In this document: positions 42,171 through 50,605 of the stretch, piece after piece | How positions within the stretch are numbered: the stretch's first letter is position 1 | Layout: the number at the start of each line of letters is the position of its first letter | NCBI RefSeq assembly: GCF_014596915.1 | Contig: NZ_JACVWU010000008.1 | Span: 186,001-250,000 of the forward strand | Direction: 5' to 3' | DNA from: Streptomyces sp. TRM68416 | Lineage (GTDB): Bacteria > Actinomycetota > Actinomycetes > Streptomycetales > Streptomycetaceae | Length of the DNA stretch: 64,000 nucleotides | The notes under the pieces: model-generated | Databases searched by the model: none | What the model saw: the letters and a program-made list of their open reading frames with translations, nothing else | Told to the model about the DNA's origin: nothing | Position numbers and translations under genes: made by a program

Positions 42171-44372
42171 ATGCGCCTGCCACGCCCCAGTCGTCGTGCC
42201 GTTCTCGCCGGAGCGGCTGCCGCCGCCGCGGTCACCGCCGTTCCCTTCACCCAAGGGCGTGCGCAAGCCGCCCCCGTCGCCGCCCCCGCCTACCGCTGGC
42301 GCAACGCCGCCATCGGCGGCACCGGATTCATCACCGGTGTCCTCTTCCACCCCTCCGTCCGTGGGCTCGCCTACGCCCGTACCGACATCGGCGGGGCCTA
42401 CCGCTGGGAGGACCGCACCGCCCGCTGGGTCCCGCTCAACGACGACCTCGGCTGGGACGACTGGAACCTGCTCGGGGTCGAGGCGATGGCCGTGGACCCC
42501 GCCCACCCCAACCGGCTGTACCTGGCCCTCGGTACGTACACCCAGTCCTGGGCCGGAAACGGGGCCGTGCTGCGCTCCGAGGACCGCGGCGCCACCTGGG
42601 CCCGCACCGACCTGACCGTGAAGCTCGGCGCCAACGAGGACGGGCGGGGCACCGGCGAGCGGCTGCTCGTCGACCCGTGCGACAGCGACACCCTGTGGCT
42701 GGGCACCCGACACGACGGGCTGCTGAAGTCCACCGACCGGGGCGCCACGTGGGCACCGGCGACCGGCTTCCCGGGCAGCCCGAAGGCCGACGGGCAGGGC
42801 GTCACCTTCCTCGTCGCCGCCGGGCGCACGGTCTACGCCGGCTGGGCCGACGGCGACGACACCCTCTACCGCACCACCGACGGCACCACCTGGAAGCCCG
42901 TCCCCGGCCGGCCCTCCGGCGCCGCCGCCAGGGTCCCGATCCGCGCCGCATACGACAGGTACACCCGCGAGCTGTACGTGACGTACGCGGACGCGCCCGG
43001 CCCCAACGGGCAGATGGACGGCAGCGTCCACAAGCTCCGTACCGTCAACGGCAAGTGGACCGAGGTCACCCCGGCGAAGCCGGGCGGAACCGCGCCCGAC
43101 GGCTCGCCCGACACCTTCGGCTACGGCGGCGTCGCCGTCGACGCCCGCCGCCCCGGCACCGTCGTCGTCTCCACCAACAACCGCTGGGCAGCCGTCGACA
43201 CCGTGTACCGCAGCACCGACGCCGGCCGCACCTGGACCTCCCTCAAGGACTCCGCCGTTCTCGACGTCTCCGAGACCCCCTATCTGAAGTGGGGCGCCGA
43301 CGCCCCCAAGTTCGGCTGGTGGATCCAGGCCCTCGCCCTCGACCCGTACGACTCCAAGCACATCGTCTACGGCACCGGCGCCACCCTCTACGGCACCCGC
43401 GACCTGAAGAACTGGGCCCCGCAGATCCGCGGCCTGGAGGAGACCGCCGTGATCCAGCTGGTGTCGCCCCCGGTCGGGAAGGCGCACCTGATCAGCGCCA
43501 ACGGTGACATCGGCGTGATGTACCACGACTCGCTCACGGCGTCCCCCTCGCGCGGCTTGGCGGCGCCCCCCGTGTTCGGATCGGCGACGGGACTCGCCCA
43601 GGCCGCGGCCAGGCCCTCCTACGTCGTCCGCGCCGGCTGGGGCGACCACGGCAACGGCGCCTTCTCGAACGACGGCGGACAGACCTGGGCGCCCTTCGCG
43701 GCCCAGCCCGACCTCGCCAAGGAGGCACCGGGACCGATCGCCACCAACACCGACGGCAGCGTGCTCCTGTGGGTGTTCGCGCACTGGGACGGCACGAAGC
43801 ACCCGGCGTACCGCTCGACGGACAACGGCGCCACCTGGTCCGAGGTCACCTCCTTCCCGAAGGGCGCCACGCCGGTCGCCGACCCGGCCGACCCGACGCG
43901 CTTCTACGCGTACGACACCGACACAGGAACGCTACTCGCCAGCACTGACAGTGGCCGCACGTTCACCGCCCGTGCGTCCGGGCTGCCCGCCGGGGACAGC
44001 CAGTACCAGCTGGTCGCCGCGCCCGGACGCTCCGGTGACCTGTGGCTCAGCGCCAAGGAGGCCGGGCTGCACCGCTCCACCGACGGCGGCGCCCGCTTCA
44101 CCAGGGTCGACAGCTGCCGGTCCTCCCACACCCTGGGCTTCGGCAAGGCCGCCCGGGGCGCCTCCTACCCGGCGATCTACATGGTCGGCGCGACCGAGGG
44201 CTTCAACGCCGTCCACCGCTCCGACGACGAAGGGAAGACCTGGGTGCGCATCAACGACGACCGGCACCAGTGGGGCTGGATCGGCAAGACCATCACCGGC
44301 GACCCGCGCGTGTACGGCCGCGTGTACCTGGGCACCAACGGGCGCGGCATCCAGTACGGGGAGCCCGTCTGA
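42171..44372 (+). CDS. Secreted GH74 xyloglucanase
   Basis: 733 residues. ATG 42171 with GAGG 8 bases upstream; Tat-like signal SRRAVLAGAAAAAAVTAVPF cleaved after AQA. Two seven-bladed beta-propellers of Asp-box repeats follow: SEDRGATWARTD, STDRGATWAPA, STDAGRTWTSL, STDNGATWSEV, STDSGRTF and SDDEGKTWVRI. The conserved catalytic Asp of the first propeller lies in YARTDIGGAYRW (about residue 67). GH74 enzymes cut the xyloglucan backbone in endo or exo mode. No CBM is attached, unlike many Streptomyces GH74s. The stop overlaps the next ATG. Confidence 0.92.
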   Translation: MRLPRPSRRAVLAGAAAAAAVTAVPFTQGRAQAAPVAAPAYRWRNAAIGGTGFITGVLFHPSVRGLAYARTDIGGAYRWEDRTARWVPLNDDLGWDDWNLLGVEAMAVDPAHPNRLYLALGTYTQSWAGNGAVLRSEDRGATWARTDLTVKLGANEDGRGTGERLLVDPCDSDTLWLGTRHDGLLKSTDRGATWAPATGFPGSPKADGQGVTFLVAAGRTVYAGWADGDDTLYRTTDGTTWKPVPGRPSGAAARVPIRAAYDRYTRELYVTYADAPGPNGQMDGSVHKLRTVNGKWTEVTPAKPGGTAPDGSPDTFGYGGVAVDARRPGTVVVSTNNRWAAVDTVYRSTDAGRTWTSLKDSAVLDVSETPYLKWGADAPKFGWWIQALALDPYDSKHIVYGTGATLYGTRDLKNWAPQIRGLEETAVIQLVSPPVGKAHLISANGDIGVMYHDSLTASPSRGLAAPPVFGSATGLAQAAARPSYVVRAGWGDHGNGAFSNDGGQTWAPFAAQPDLAKEAPGPIATNTDGSVLLWVFAHWDGTKHPAYRSTDNGATWSEVTSFPKGATPVADPADPTRFYAYDTDTGTLLASTDSGRTFTARASGLPAGDSQYQLVAAPGRSGDLWLSAKEAGLHRSTDGGARFTRVDSCRSSHTLGFGKAARGASYPAIYMVGATEGFNAVHRSDDEGKTWVRINDDRHQWGWIGKTITGDPRVYGRVYLGTNGRGIQYGEPV

Positions 44373-46339
44373 TGCCCGACCTGAGCACGGCGACACAGGG
44401 CCGCCTCCTCTTCGGCGGCGACTACAACCCCGAACAGTGGCCGGAGGAGACCTGGCCCGAGGACGTACGACTGATGCGGGAGGCCGGAGTCAACTCCGTC
44501 ACCCTCGGCGTCTTCTCCTGGGCGAAGTTCGAACCGGCCCCGGGGGCAAGGGAGTTCGGCTGGCTGGACCGGCTCATGGATCTGATGCACGACAACGGCA
44601 TCGGGGTCGTCCTGGCCACCCCCACCGCCTCACCCCCGCCCTGGCTGGGCCGGCTGCACCCCGACACCCTGCCGGTGACCGAGGACGGCCGCACCGAGTG
44701 GTGGGGCGGCCGCCAGCACTTCTCCCACTCCAGCGCCACCTACCGCCGCCACGCCGCCGCCATCACCGAGGACCTGGCCGCCCGCTACGCCGGCCACCCG
44801 GCGCTGACGATGTGGCACATCAACAACGAGTACTGCACCTACGACTGGGGCGACGAGGCCGCCGCCCGCTTCCGCACCTGGCTGCGCGCGAAGTACGGCA
44901 GCCTCGACGCCCTCAACACCGCCTGGGGCACCGCCTTCTGGAGCCAGGGCTACGACACCTGGGACGGCATCCTCCCGCCCCGCCTGCCCCACTACATGCG
45001 CAACCCCACCCAGGTGCTGGACTTCCGCCGCTTCACCTCCGACATGCTCCTGGAGTGCTACCTGGCGGAACGGGACATCGTCCGCCACCACACCCCGCAC
45101 CTGCCGGTCACCACCAACTTCATGCCGCTGTGGTTCGGACAGGACGCCTGGCGCTGGGCCGAGGAGGAGGACGTCGTCTCCGTCGACCTCTACCCCGACC
45201 CGCGCGACCCGATCGGCGCCCAGCACGGCGCCCTGGTGCAGGACATGACCCGCTCCCAGGCGCGCGGCCCGTGGATGCTGATGGAGCAGGCGGCCGGGCC
45301 GGTGAACTGGCGGGGCGTGAACCACCCCAAGCCGCGCGGCCTGAACCGGCTCTGGTCCCTCCAGGCCGTCGCCCGGGGCGCGGACGCGGTCTGCTACTTC
45401 CAGTGGCGCCAGTCCCGCCAGGGCGCGGAGAAGTTCCACTCCGGCATGGTCAGCCACGCGGGCGAGCAGGGACGCACGTACCAGGAGGTCAGGCAACTCG
45501 GCACCGAACTCGCCCGTATCGGCGCCCGCGTCAGCGGCACGCACACCGCCAACGACATCGCCGTCCTGCACGACTGGCACTCCTGGTGGGCCGGCGACCA
45601 GGACGGCCGCCTGTCCAGCCAGGCGGCCTACCAGGACGTCCTGCGCGCCTGGCACCGCGCCCTGTGGGAGTCCCACCTCACCACCGACTTCGCCCACCCC
45701 GAGCACGACCTCACCGGCTACAGGCTGGTCGTCGTCCCGCAGTTGTACGCCCTCACCGACACGGCGATCGACAACCTCCTCGCCTACGTCCGCCAGGGCG
45801 GCACCCTCGTGAGCGGCTTCCTCACCGGCGTGGCCGACGAGGACGACCGGGTGCGCCCCGGCGGCATGGACGCCCGGCTGCGCGAGCTGTTCGGCATCCG
45901 CACCCTGCACGAGTGGTGGCCGCTGGAGGCGGGGGAGACCGTCACCTGCGAGGGCTTCCGCGGGACCCTGTGGTCCGAGGAACTGGAGGCCGACGGCACC
46001 GCCGACGAGACCGTGCCGTACAAGAGCGGTGAACTCGACGGGCTGCCCGCCGTGCTGCGCAAGGGGCGCGCCTGGTACGTCTCCACGCTCCCCGAACCGC
46101 GGGACCTGCGCGAACTGCTGGCCGGGATCGCCGCGGGCGCGGGCGTCCGGCCCGTGCTCGACGGGCTGCCCGAGCAGGTCGAGGCGGTACGCCGGGGCGA
46201 GGCGCTGTTCGTGCTCAACCACGGCCGCGAGCCGGTCACCGTCGCCGTGCCCGGCACCCACCGCGACCTGCTGACCGGGACGACCGTCACGGACGAGATC
46301 ACGCTCGGCCGCTTCGGAGCGGCGGTACTCGCGCCATGA
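44372..46339 (+). CDS. GH42 beta-galactosidase
   Basis: 655 residues from ATG 44372 (TGATG overlap with GH74). GH42 signature at the start (GGDYNPEQWPEETWPEDVRLMREAGVNSVTLGVFSWAKFEP). The acid/base Glu is in TMWHINNEYCTYDWGDEA (about residue 155) and the nucleophile Glu in WMLMEQAAGPVNWR (about residue 309). A trimerisation domain and beta-sandwich make up the rest. No signal peptide, so cytoplasmic. It would remove galactose from side chains of imported xyloglucan oligosaccharides. Confidence 0.92.
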   Translation: MPDLSTATQGRLLFGGDYNPEQWPEETWPEDVRLMREAGVNSVTLGVFSWAKFEPAPGAREFGWLDRLMDLMHDNGIGVVLATPTASPPPWLGRLHPDTLPVTEDGRTEWWGGRQHFSHSSATYRRHAAAITEDLAARYAGHPALTMWHINNEYCTYDWGDEAAARFRTWLRAKYGSLDALNTAWGTAFWSQGYDTWDGILPPRLPHYMRNPTQVLDFRRFTSDMLLECYLAERDIVRHHTPHLPVTTNFMPLWFGQDAWRWAEEEDVVSVDLYPDPRDPIGAQHGALVQDMTRSQARGPWMLMEQAAGPVNWRGVNHPKPRGLNRLWSLQAVARGADAVCYFQWRQSRQGAEKFHSGMVSHAGEQGRTYQEVRQLGTELARIGARVSGTHTANDIAVLHDWHSWWAGDQDGRLSSQAAYQDVLRAWHRALWESHLTTDFAHPEHDLTGYRLVVVPQLYALTDTAIDNLLAYVRQGGTLVSGFLTGVADEDDRVRPGGMDARLRELFGIRTLHEWWPLEAGETVTCEGFRGTLWSEELEADGTADETVPYKSGELDGLPAVLRKGRAWYVSTLPEPRDLRELLAGIAAGAGVRPVLDGLPEQVEAVRRGEALFVLNHGREPVTVAVPGTHRDLLTGTTVTDEITLGRFGAAVLAP

Positions 46340-48528
46340 CCGTCCACGGCACCTGGGAACCCGCCCCCGCCGCCCGCTGGGAGGACGCCTTCCTCAGCGG
46401 CAACGGCCACCACGGCGCCCTCGTGTTCGGCGACCCGAACGACGACCGGGTGATAGTCACCCACCACAGCCTCGTCCGCCCGAACGGCAGCGAGCACGCC
46501 CGCCCGCCGCGGCTCGCCGCCGAACTCCCCACCCTCCAGGACCGGCTCCTCGCGGGCGAGACGACCGCCGCCGAGAGCTTCACCGACGGCCGCCCCCTGC
46601 AGTGGGTGCAGCCCTTCCATCCGGCCTTCGCGATCCGGCTGAGCAGGCCGCCCGGCGACACCCACGGCTACCGCCGCCACCTCGACTTCACCACCGGCGA
46701 GGCCACCGCCGTGAGCGCCGACTGGACGAGCAGCGTCTTCGTCTCCCGCGCGGACGACGTGATCGTCCAGCGGGTCACCTCTCCCGGGCCGGCCCTCGAC
46801 ATCCGCCTCGACCACCACCTCCCCGGCGCCCCCGCCGCACTCGGCGTCGGCCACGGCGCCGTACTCACCCCCGAGGGCGCCCTGCTGTCCCTGCGCGCCC
46901 GCTACCCGGGCAGCGAGCGCGCGTACACCGGCGTGACCTTCGTCGTGGTCACGGGCGGCACCTCGACCCTCGTACCGCCCGGCGTCCGCGTCACGGGGGC
47001 CGCGTCGGTCCTGCTGGTCACCCGGGTCCGCCGGCACACCGGCGAACTCGACGTGCTGGAGGGCGGACGCACCCTGCGCGACCTCCTCCCCGACACCGAG
47101 AGTCCCTACGACGCCCTCCTCGACCGCCATCTGCCCCTGCACCGCACCGCCTACGAGCGCGTCACCCTCGACCTCGGCGGCGATCCGGCCGAACGCGCAC
47201 TGCCCGGCTCCGAGTTGCTCAAGCGCACTCGTGGCACGGCCCTGCCGGAGCGGCTCTTCGCGGCCGGCCGCTACCACCTGCTGTCCGGCAGCGGCCTCCG
47301 CCCGCCCCGCCTCGTCGGCCTGTGGACCGGCGACTGGGACACGGCCTGGTCCGGCGCCTTCACCACCAACGCCAACCTCAACCTCCAGACCGCCTCCGCG
47401 GCCGCCGCCGCGCTCCCCGAAGTCACCGAGGCCCTGGCCCGACTGATCGACCACCAGTTGCCCGACTGGCGGGACAACGCCCGAGCGATCTTCGGCACCG
47501 GAGGAGTCGTCGCGCCCGCGCACACCGACGGCGAGTCCGGCCACGCGTACCACTTCAGCCGGGAGTACCCGCTGCACCTGTGGACCGCGGGCGCCGACTG
47601 GCTGCTCAAACCGCTCGTCGACCACGACGAGACGCGCGGCGCCCCCGACCCGCGCACGGCCGCCGCCCTCGCCGAAGTCGCCCGCTTCTACGAGGACTTC
47701 CTCACCCGCACCGACGACAACGGCCGCCTGGTCGTCGTCCCCTCCTACTCGCCCGAGAACCGCCCCGCGAACGCGAGCTGGGGCACGGTCAACGCGGCCA
47801 TGGACCTCTCCGCGGCCCGGCACGCACTGCACACGGCCGCCGCGTACCACCCCGAACACGCCGACCGCTGGCGAGCGCTGGCCTCGAAACTCCCCCCGCA
47901 CCGGATCAACGACGACGGCGCCCTGGCCGAATGGGCCCACCCCGGCCTGGCGGACACCTACGACCACCGCCACCTCAGCCACCTCTACGGCGTCTGGCCG
48001 CTCGACGAGATCAACCCCTACGACACCCCGGACCTCGCCGAGGCCGCCCACCGCGCCCTCCAACTGCGCGGCGCCGAGAACGACTCCGCCCACGGCCACC
48101 TCCACCACGCCCTCGTCGCGGCCCGCCTGCGCGACGGCGAACGCGTCGCCGACGCCCTCGGCCGGGTCCTGGACGGCGACTTCTTCCACGACTCCCTGAT
48201 GAGCGCGCACTACCCGAACCGCGACGTCTACAACGCCGACGCCGCCCACGCCCTGCCCGCCGTGCTGATCGAGATGCTCGTGCAGTCCACCCCCGACCGC
48301 CTGGTCCTGCTGCCCGCACTGCCGCCGACGTGTCCGAGCGGCGAACTCCGCGGCGTGCGAACCCGGTTCGGGGCAACGATCGACCTCTGCTGGACCCCCG
48401 AGGAGGCGACCGCGGTGATACGCCCCACGCGCACCGTCCGTGTCGACCTCATCAGGACTTCCACCGGCGCGAGACCGCTCGACCTCGTCGCCGGAGAAGA
48501 CCACGTCCTCGCTCCGGGGACGTGGTAA
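46336..48528 (+). CDS. GH95 alpha-L-fucosidase family protein
   Basis: 730 residues, overlapping the GH42 stop (ATGA). GH95 layout: N-terminal beta domain (AARWEDAFLSGNGHHGALVFGDPNDDRVIVTHHSLVRP), then an (alpha/alpha)6 barrel. FTTNANLNLQTASAA carries the paired Asn that act in catalysis in this family, and SYSPENRP holds the likely catalytic Glu; HRHLSHLYGVWPLDEI is the conserved late motif. Relatives release alpha-1,2-L-fucose, or L-galactose in some members. In the island it would clear the fucose cap of fucosylated xyloglucan. Cytoplasmic by lack of a signal peptide. Confidence 0.9.
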   Translation: MTVHGTWEPAPAARWEDAFLSGNGHHGALVFGDPNDDRVIVTHHSLVRPNGSEHARPPRLAAELPTLQDRLLAGETTAAESFTDGRPLQWVQPFHPAFAIRLSRPPGDTHGYRRHLDFTTGEATAVSADWTSSVFVSRADDVIVQRVTSPGPALDIRLDHHLPGAPAALGVGHGAVLTPEGALLSLRARYPGSERAYTGVTFVVVTGGTSTLVPPGVRVTGAASVLLVTRVRRHTGELDVLEGGRTLRDLLPDTESPYDALLDRHLPLHRTAYERVTLDLGGDPAERALPGSELLKRTRGTALPERLFAAGRYHLLSGSGLRPPRLVGLWTGDWDTAWSGAFTTNANLNLQTASAAAAALPEVTEALARLIDHQLPDWRDNARAIFGTGGVVAPAHTDGESGHAYHFSREYPLHLWTAGADWLLKPLVDHDETRGAPDPRTAAALAEVARFYEDFLTRTDDNGRLVVVPSYSPENRPANASWGTVNAAMDLSAARHALHTAAAYHPEHADRWRALASKLPPHRINDDGALAEWAHPGLADTYDHRHLSHLYGVWPLDEINPYDTPDLAEAAHRALQLRGAENDSAHGHLHHALVAARLRDGERVADALGRVLDGDFFHDSLMSAHYPNRDVYNADAAHALPAVLIEMLVQSTPDRLVLLPALPPTCPSGELRGVRTRFGATIDLCWTPEEATAVIRPTRTVRVDLIRTSTGARPLDLVAGEDHVLAPGTW

Positions 48529-48566
48529 TCCCCCCGCAATTCCCCCCCACCCATGGAAGGGACGCC

Positions 48567-49286
48567 ATGGCAACAACACGCACACCGGGCAGGATCGCCA
48601 AGGCCCTGCTGGCCCCGGCCCTCGCGCTGGGCGCCACCGTCGGTCTCGCCTCCGCCCCCGCCCACGCCGCCGTCTGGAACTCCTGCGACAAGTGGGGCAA
48701 CACCAGCCTGAACGGCTACACGCTCTACAACAACATCTGGGGCTCCGGCGCCGGCAGCCAGTGCATCTGGGCCAACTCCGGCACCAACTGGGGAGTCTGG
48801 GCCAACCACCCCAACACCGGCGGCATCAAGTCGTACCCGAACTCCAAGAAGGTGATCAACAAGACGATCGCCTCCATCGGCACCCTCACCAGCAACTACA
48901 ACGTCACCGTCCCGTCGTCCGGCGCGTACAACACGTCGTACGACATCTGGGACACCGACTACGACCACGAGATCATGCTCTGGGTCAACTACCGCGGTCC
49001 CGTCGGCCCGCTCGGCACCTCGCAGGGCTCGGCCACCCTCGGCGGCCACACCTGGAACGTCTACAAGGGCAACAACGGCGCCAACGAGGTGTACTCGTTC
49101 CTGCGCACCTCGAACTCCAACTCCGGCTCCGTGAACATCAAGCCGATCCTCACCTGGATCTCCGCCACCAAGGGCTGGATGTCCAGCAACGAGACCATCG
49201 GCGACGTGCAGTTCGGCTTCGAGATCACCTCGTCGTCCGGCGGTCTGGACTTCCGGACCAACGACCTGACCGTCAGCAGTAGCTGA
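48567..49286 (+). CDS. Secreted GH12 endoglucanase/xyloglucanase
   Basis: 239 residues, ATG 48567 with GGAAGGGA 5-10 bases upstream. Sec signal peptide ending SAPAHAAV. The mature jelly roll has the two catalytic Glu of GH12: nucleophile in YDHEIMLWVNY and acid/base in VQFGFEITSSSGG near the end. Single catalytic domain, no CBM. GH12 includes xyloglucan-specific and general endo-beta-1,4-glucanases; with GH74, GH31 and GH95 around it, xyloglucan is the likely target. Last gene of the plus-strand operon, 38 bases after GH95. Confidence 0.92.
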   Translation: MATTRTPGRIAKALLAPALALGATVGLASAPAHAAVWNSCDKWGNTSLNGYTLYNNIWGSGAGSQCIWANSGTNWGVWANHPNTGGIKSYPNSKKVINKTIASIGTLTSNYNVTVPSSGAYNTSYDIWDTDYDHEIMLWVNYRGPVGPLGTSQGSATLGGHTWNVYKGNNGANEVYSFLRTSNSNSGSVNIKPILTWISATKGWMSSNETIGDVQFGFEITSSSGGLDFRTNDLTVSSS

Positions 49287-49313
49287 CGTACTCTCAGGGC
49301 CGGGGTGGTGCCG

Positions 49314-50513
49314 TCAGGCGCGGTCCACCTCGGCCCGCAGGGCGTTGTAGCCGGCGAAGGCCGTCTCGACGTCGGCGCGGCTCAGACCGTAGCGGGACAG
49401 GTCGTACCGGTGCGGGCGGGAGCCCTTCGGCCGGGCCACGACCTCGGGCAGCCGGGCGGCCTCGGCGTCGGTCCAGCGGGCACCGACGGCGGCGTAGAGC
49501 TTCGGGACGCCCCCGGTGGCCGGGTCGGCCCCCAGCCACGAGTACGGGACGTCCACCAGGGACTCCGGGGGGATGCCGGCCCGGGCCGCGATACCGCGCT
49601 CGGTGGACCGGCTGAGCAGCTCCAGCCAGGTGGCGCCGATGTCGTGCGGGTCCAGGGGGCGGACGCTCAGGGACATGCCGTGCTCGACCAGGCTGCAGAA
49701 GGACCCCATCACGGTCTCCGGATCGCGGTGCGTCCACACGATCGTCGCGTCGGGGAAGACCGTGCGCAGGGCCGCCAGATGCTCCAGGTGCATGGGGGAC
49801 TTCAGCACCCAGCGGCGCCGCGGGCGGCCGTACTGCAGGACCTGGTAGACCCGCTTGAGATGCCGGTAGTCGGGGACGAAGTCGTGCGCGTAGTGCCAGT
49901 CCCGGTACGCGGGGATGCGCGCCTGCGCCAGCGGCATCAGGGCGTGCGGCAGGGCGAAGGTGCACTCCTCGGGGCCCTCGACGACCAGGGCGTGGATGTC
50001 CCGGAAGCGCGGGGCGAACAGGTTGGTGCCGCGCACCAGTTGACGTGCGGGCGCCATCGCCTCGCGTCGCCGCGCGGGCGGTACTTCGAGGTCGGGGGCG
50101 AGCAGTTCCCACAGCAGCGGGCAGCGGTGCTCGGCCGACAGGGACAGCACCCCGTGGGTGAGCGTGGTCGCGGTGCGCGGCAGGCCCACCACGAACACCG
50201 GCCGCTCGATCGGCTCCTCCGCGATGGCGGGGTTCTCGGCGATCAGCCTGTTGATCCGGGCCCGGTTGGTGAGATGCCTGCGCACGTGCCGCTGCGCCGA
50301 CTGCCACCCCACCGGTGTGAGGTGCTCCGCCTCGGCCCACCACCCGAGCAGCGAGCGGAAGCCGTCCACGAACTCCCGGTCCGCCTCCGCCGCCCCGCCC
50401 GGAAAGGCCTCGCCGAGCATCCGGTCGAAGACCCGGTCGGGCGTACGACGCGACCCGAACCCCGGCCGCAGCAGCAGGTCGGTCAGGGCGAGGGCGAGCG
50501 AGGATGAGGACAT
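49314..50513 (-). CDS. PAPS-dependent sulfotransferase family protein
   Basis: 399 residues, ATG 50513. The 5'-phosphosulfate loop is VFVVGLPRTATTLTHGVL (about residues 105-122), and the 3'-phosphate region is PDATIVWTHRDPETVMGSFCSL. This is the Sulfotransfer_3 group common in actinobacteria. Acceptors are usually small molecules or lipids and cannot be predicted. It sits between the GH12 and GH31 genes but no sulfated sugar is known in xyloglucan, so it may be a passenger. Convergent with GH12 (27-base gap) and behind the GH31 terminator. Confidence 0.85.
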   Translation of the reverse strand: MSSSSLALALTDLLLRPGFGSRRTPDRVFDRMLGEAFPGGAAEADREFVDGFRSLLGWWAEAEHLTPVGWQSAQRHVRRHLTNRARINRLIAENPAIAEEPIERPVFVVGLPRTATTLTHGVLSLSAEHRCPLLWELLAPDLEVPPARRREAMAPARQLVRGTNLFAPRFRDIHALVVEGPEECTFALPHALMPLAQARIPAYRDWHYAHDFVPDYRHLKRVYQVLQYGRPRRRWVLKSPMHLEHLAALRTVFPDATIVWTHRDPETVMGSFCSLVEHGMSLSVRPLDPHDIGATWLELLSRSTERGIAARAGIPPESLVDVPYSWLGADPATGGVPKLYAAVGARWTDAEAARLPEVVARPKGSRPHRYDLSRYGLSRADVETAFAGYNALRAEVDRA

Positions 50514-50559
50514 TCAGGGAGCCTAACGCAGTCGAAATCACGTCCGGGTTACGGAAGTT

Positions 50560-50596
50560 GGGCGGCCGGTCCCTCCCCCAGGGGAACCGGCCGCCC
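50560..50596 (-). terminator. Terminator of the GH31 gene
   Basis: GGGCGGCCGGT (50560-50570) pairs perfectly with ACCGGCCGCCC (50586-50596); the loop itself can form CCCTCCCCCAGGGG. Starts 10 bases beyond the GH31 stop. Confidence 0.8.
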
Positions 50597-50605
50597 GTCA
50601 CACGG

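Noticed and set aside
49314..50513. Sulfotransferase as an essential part of xyloglucan use
   Set aside because: No known sulfation step fits, and its terminator separates it from GH31; kept only as a passenger gene.
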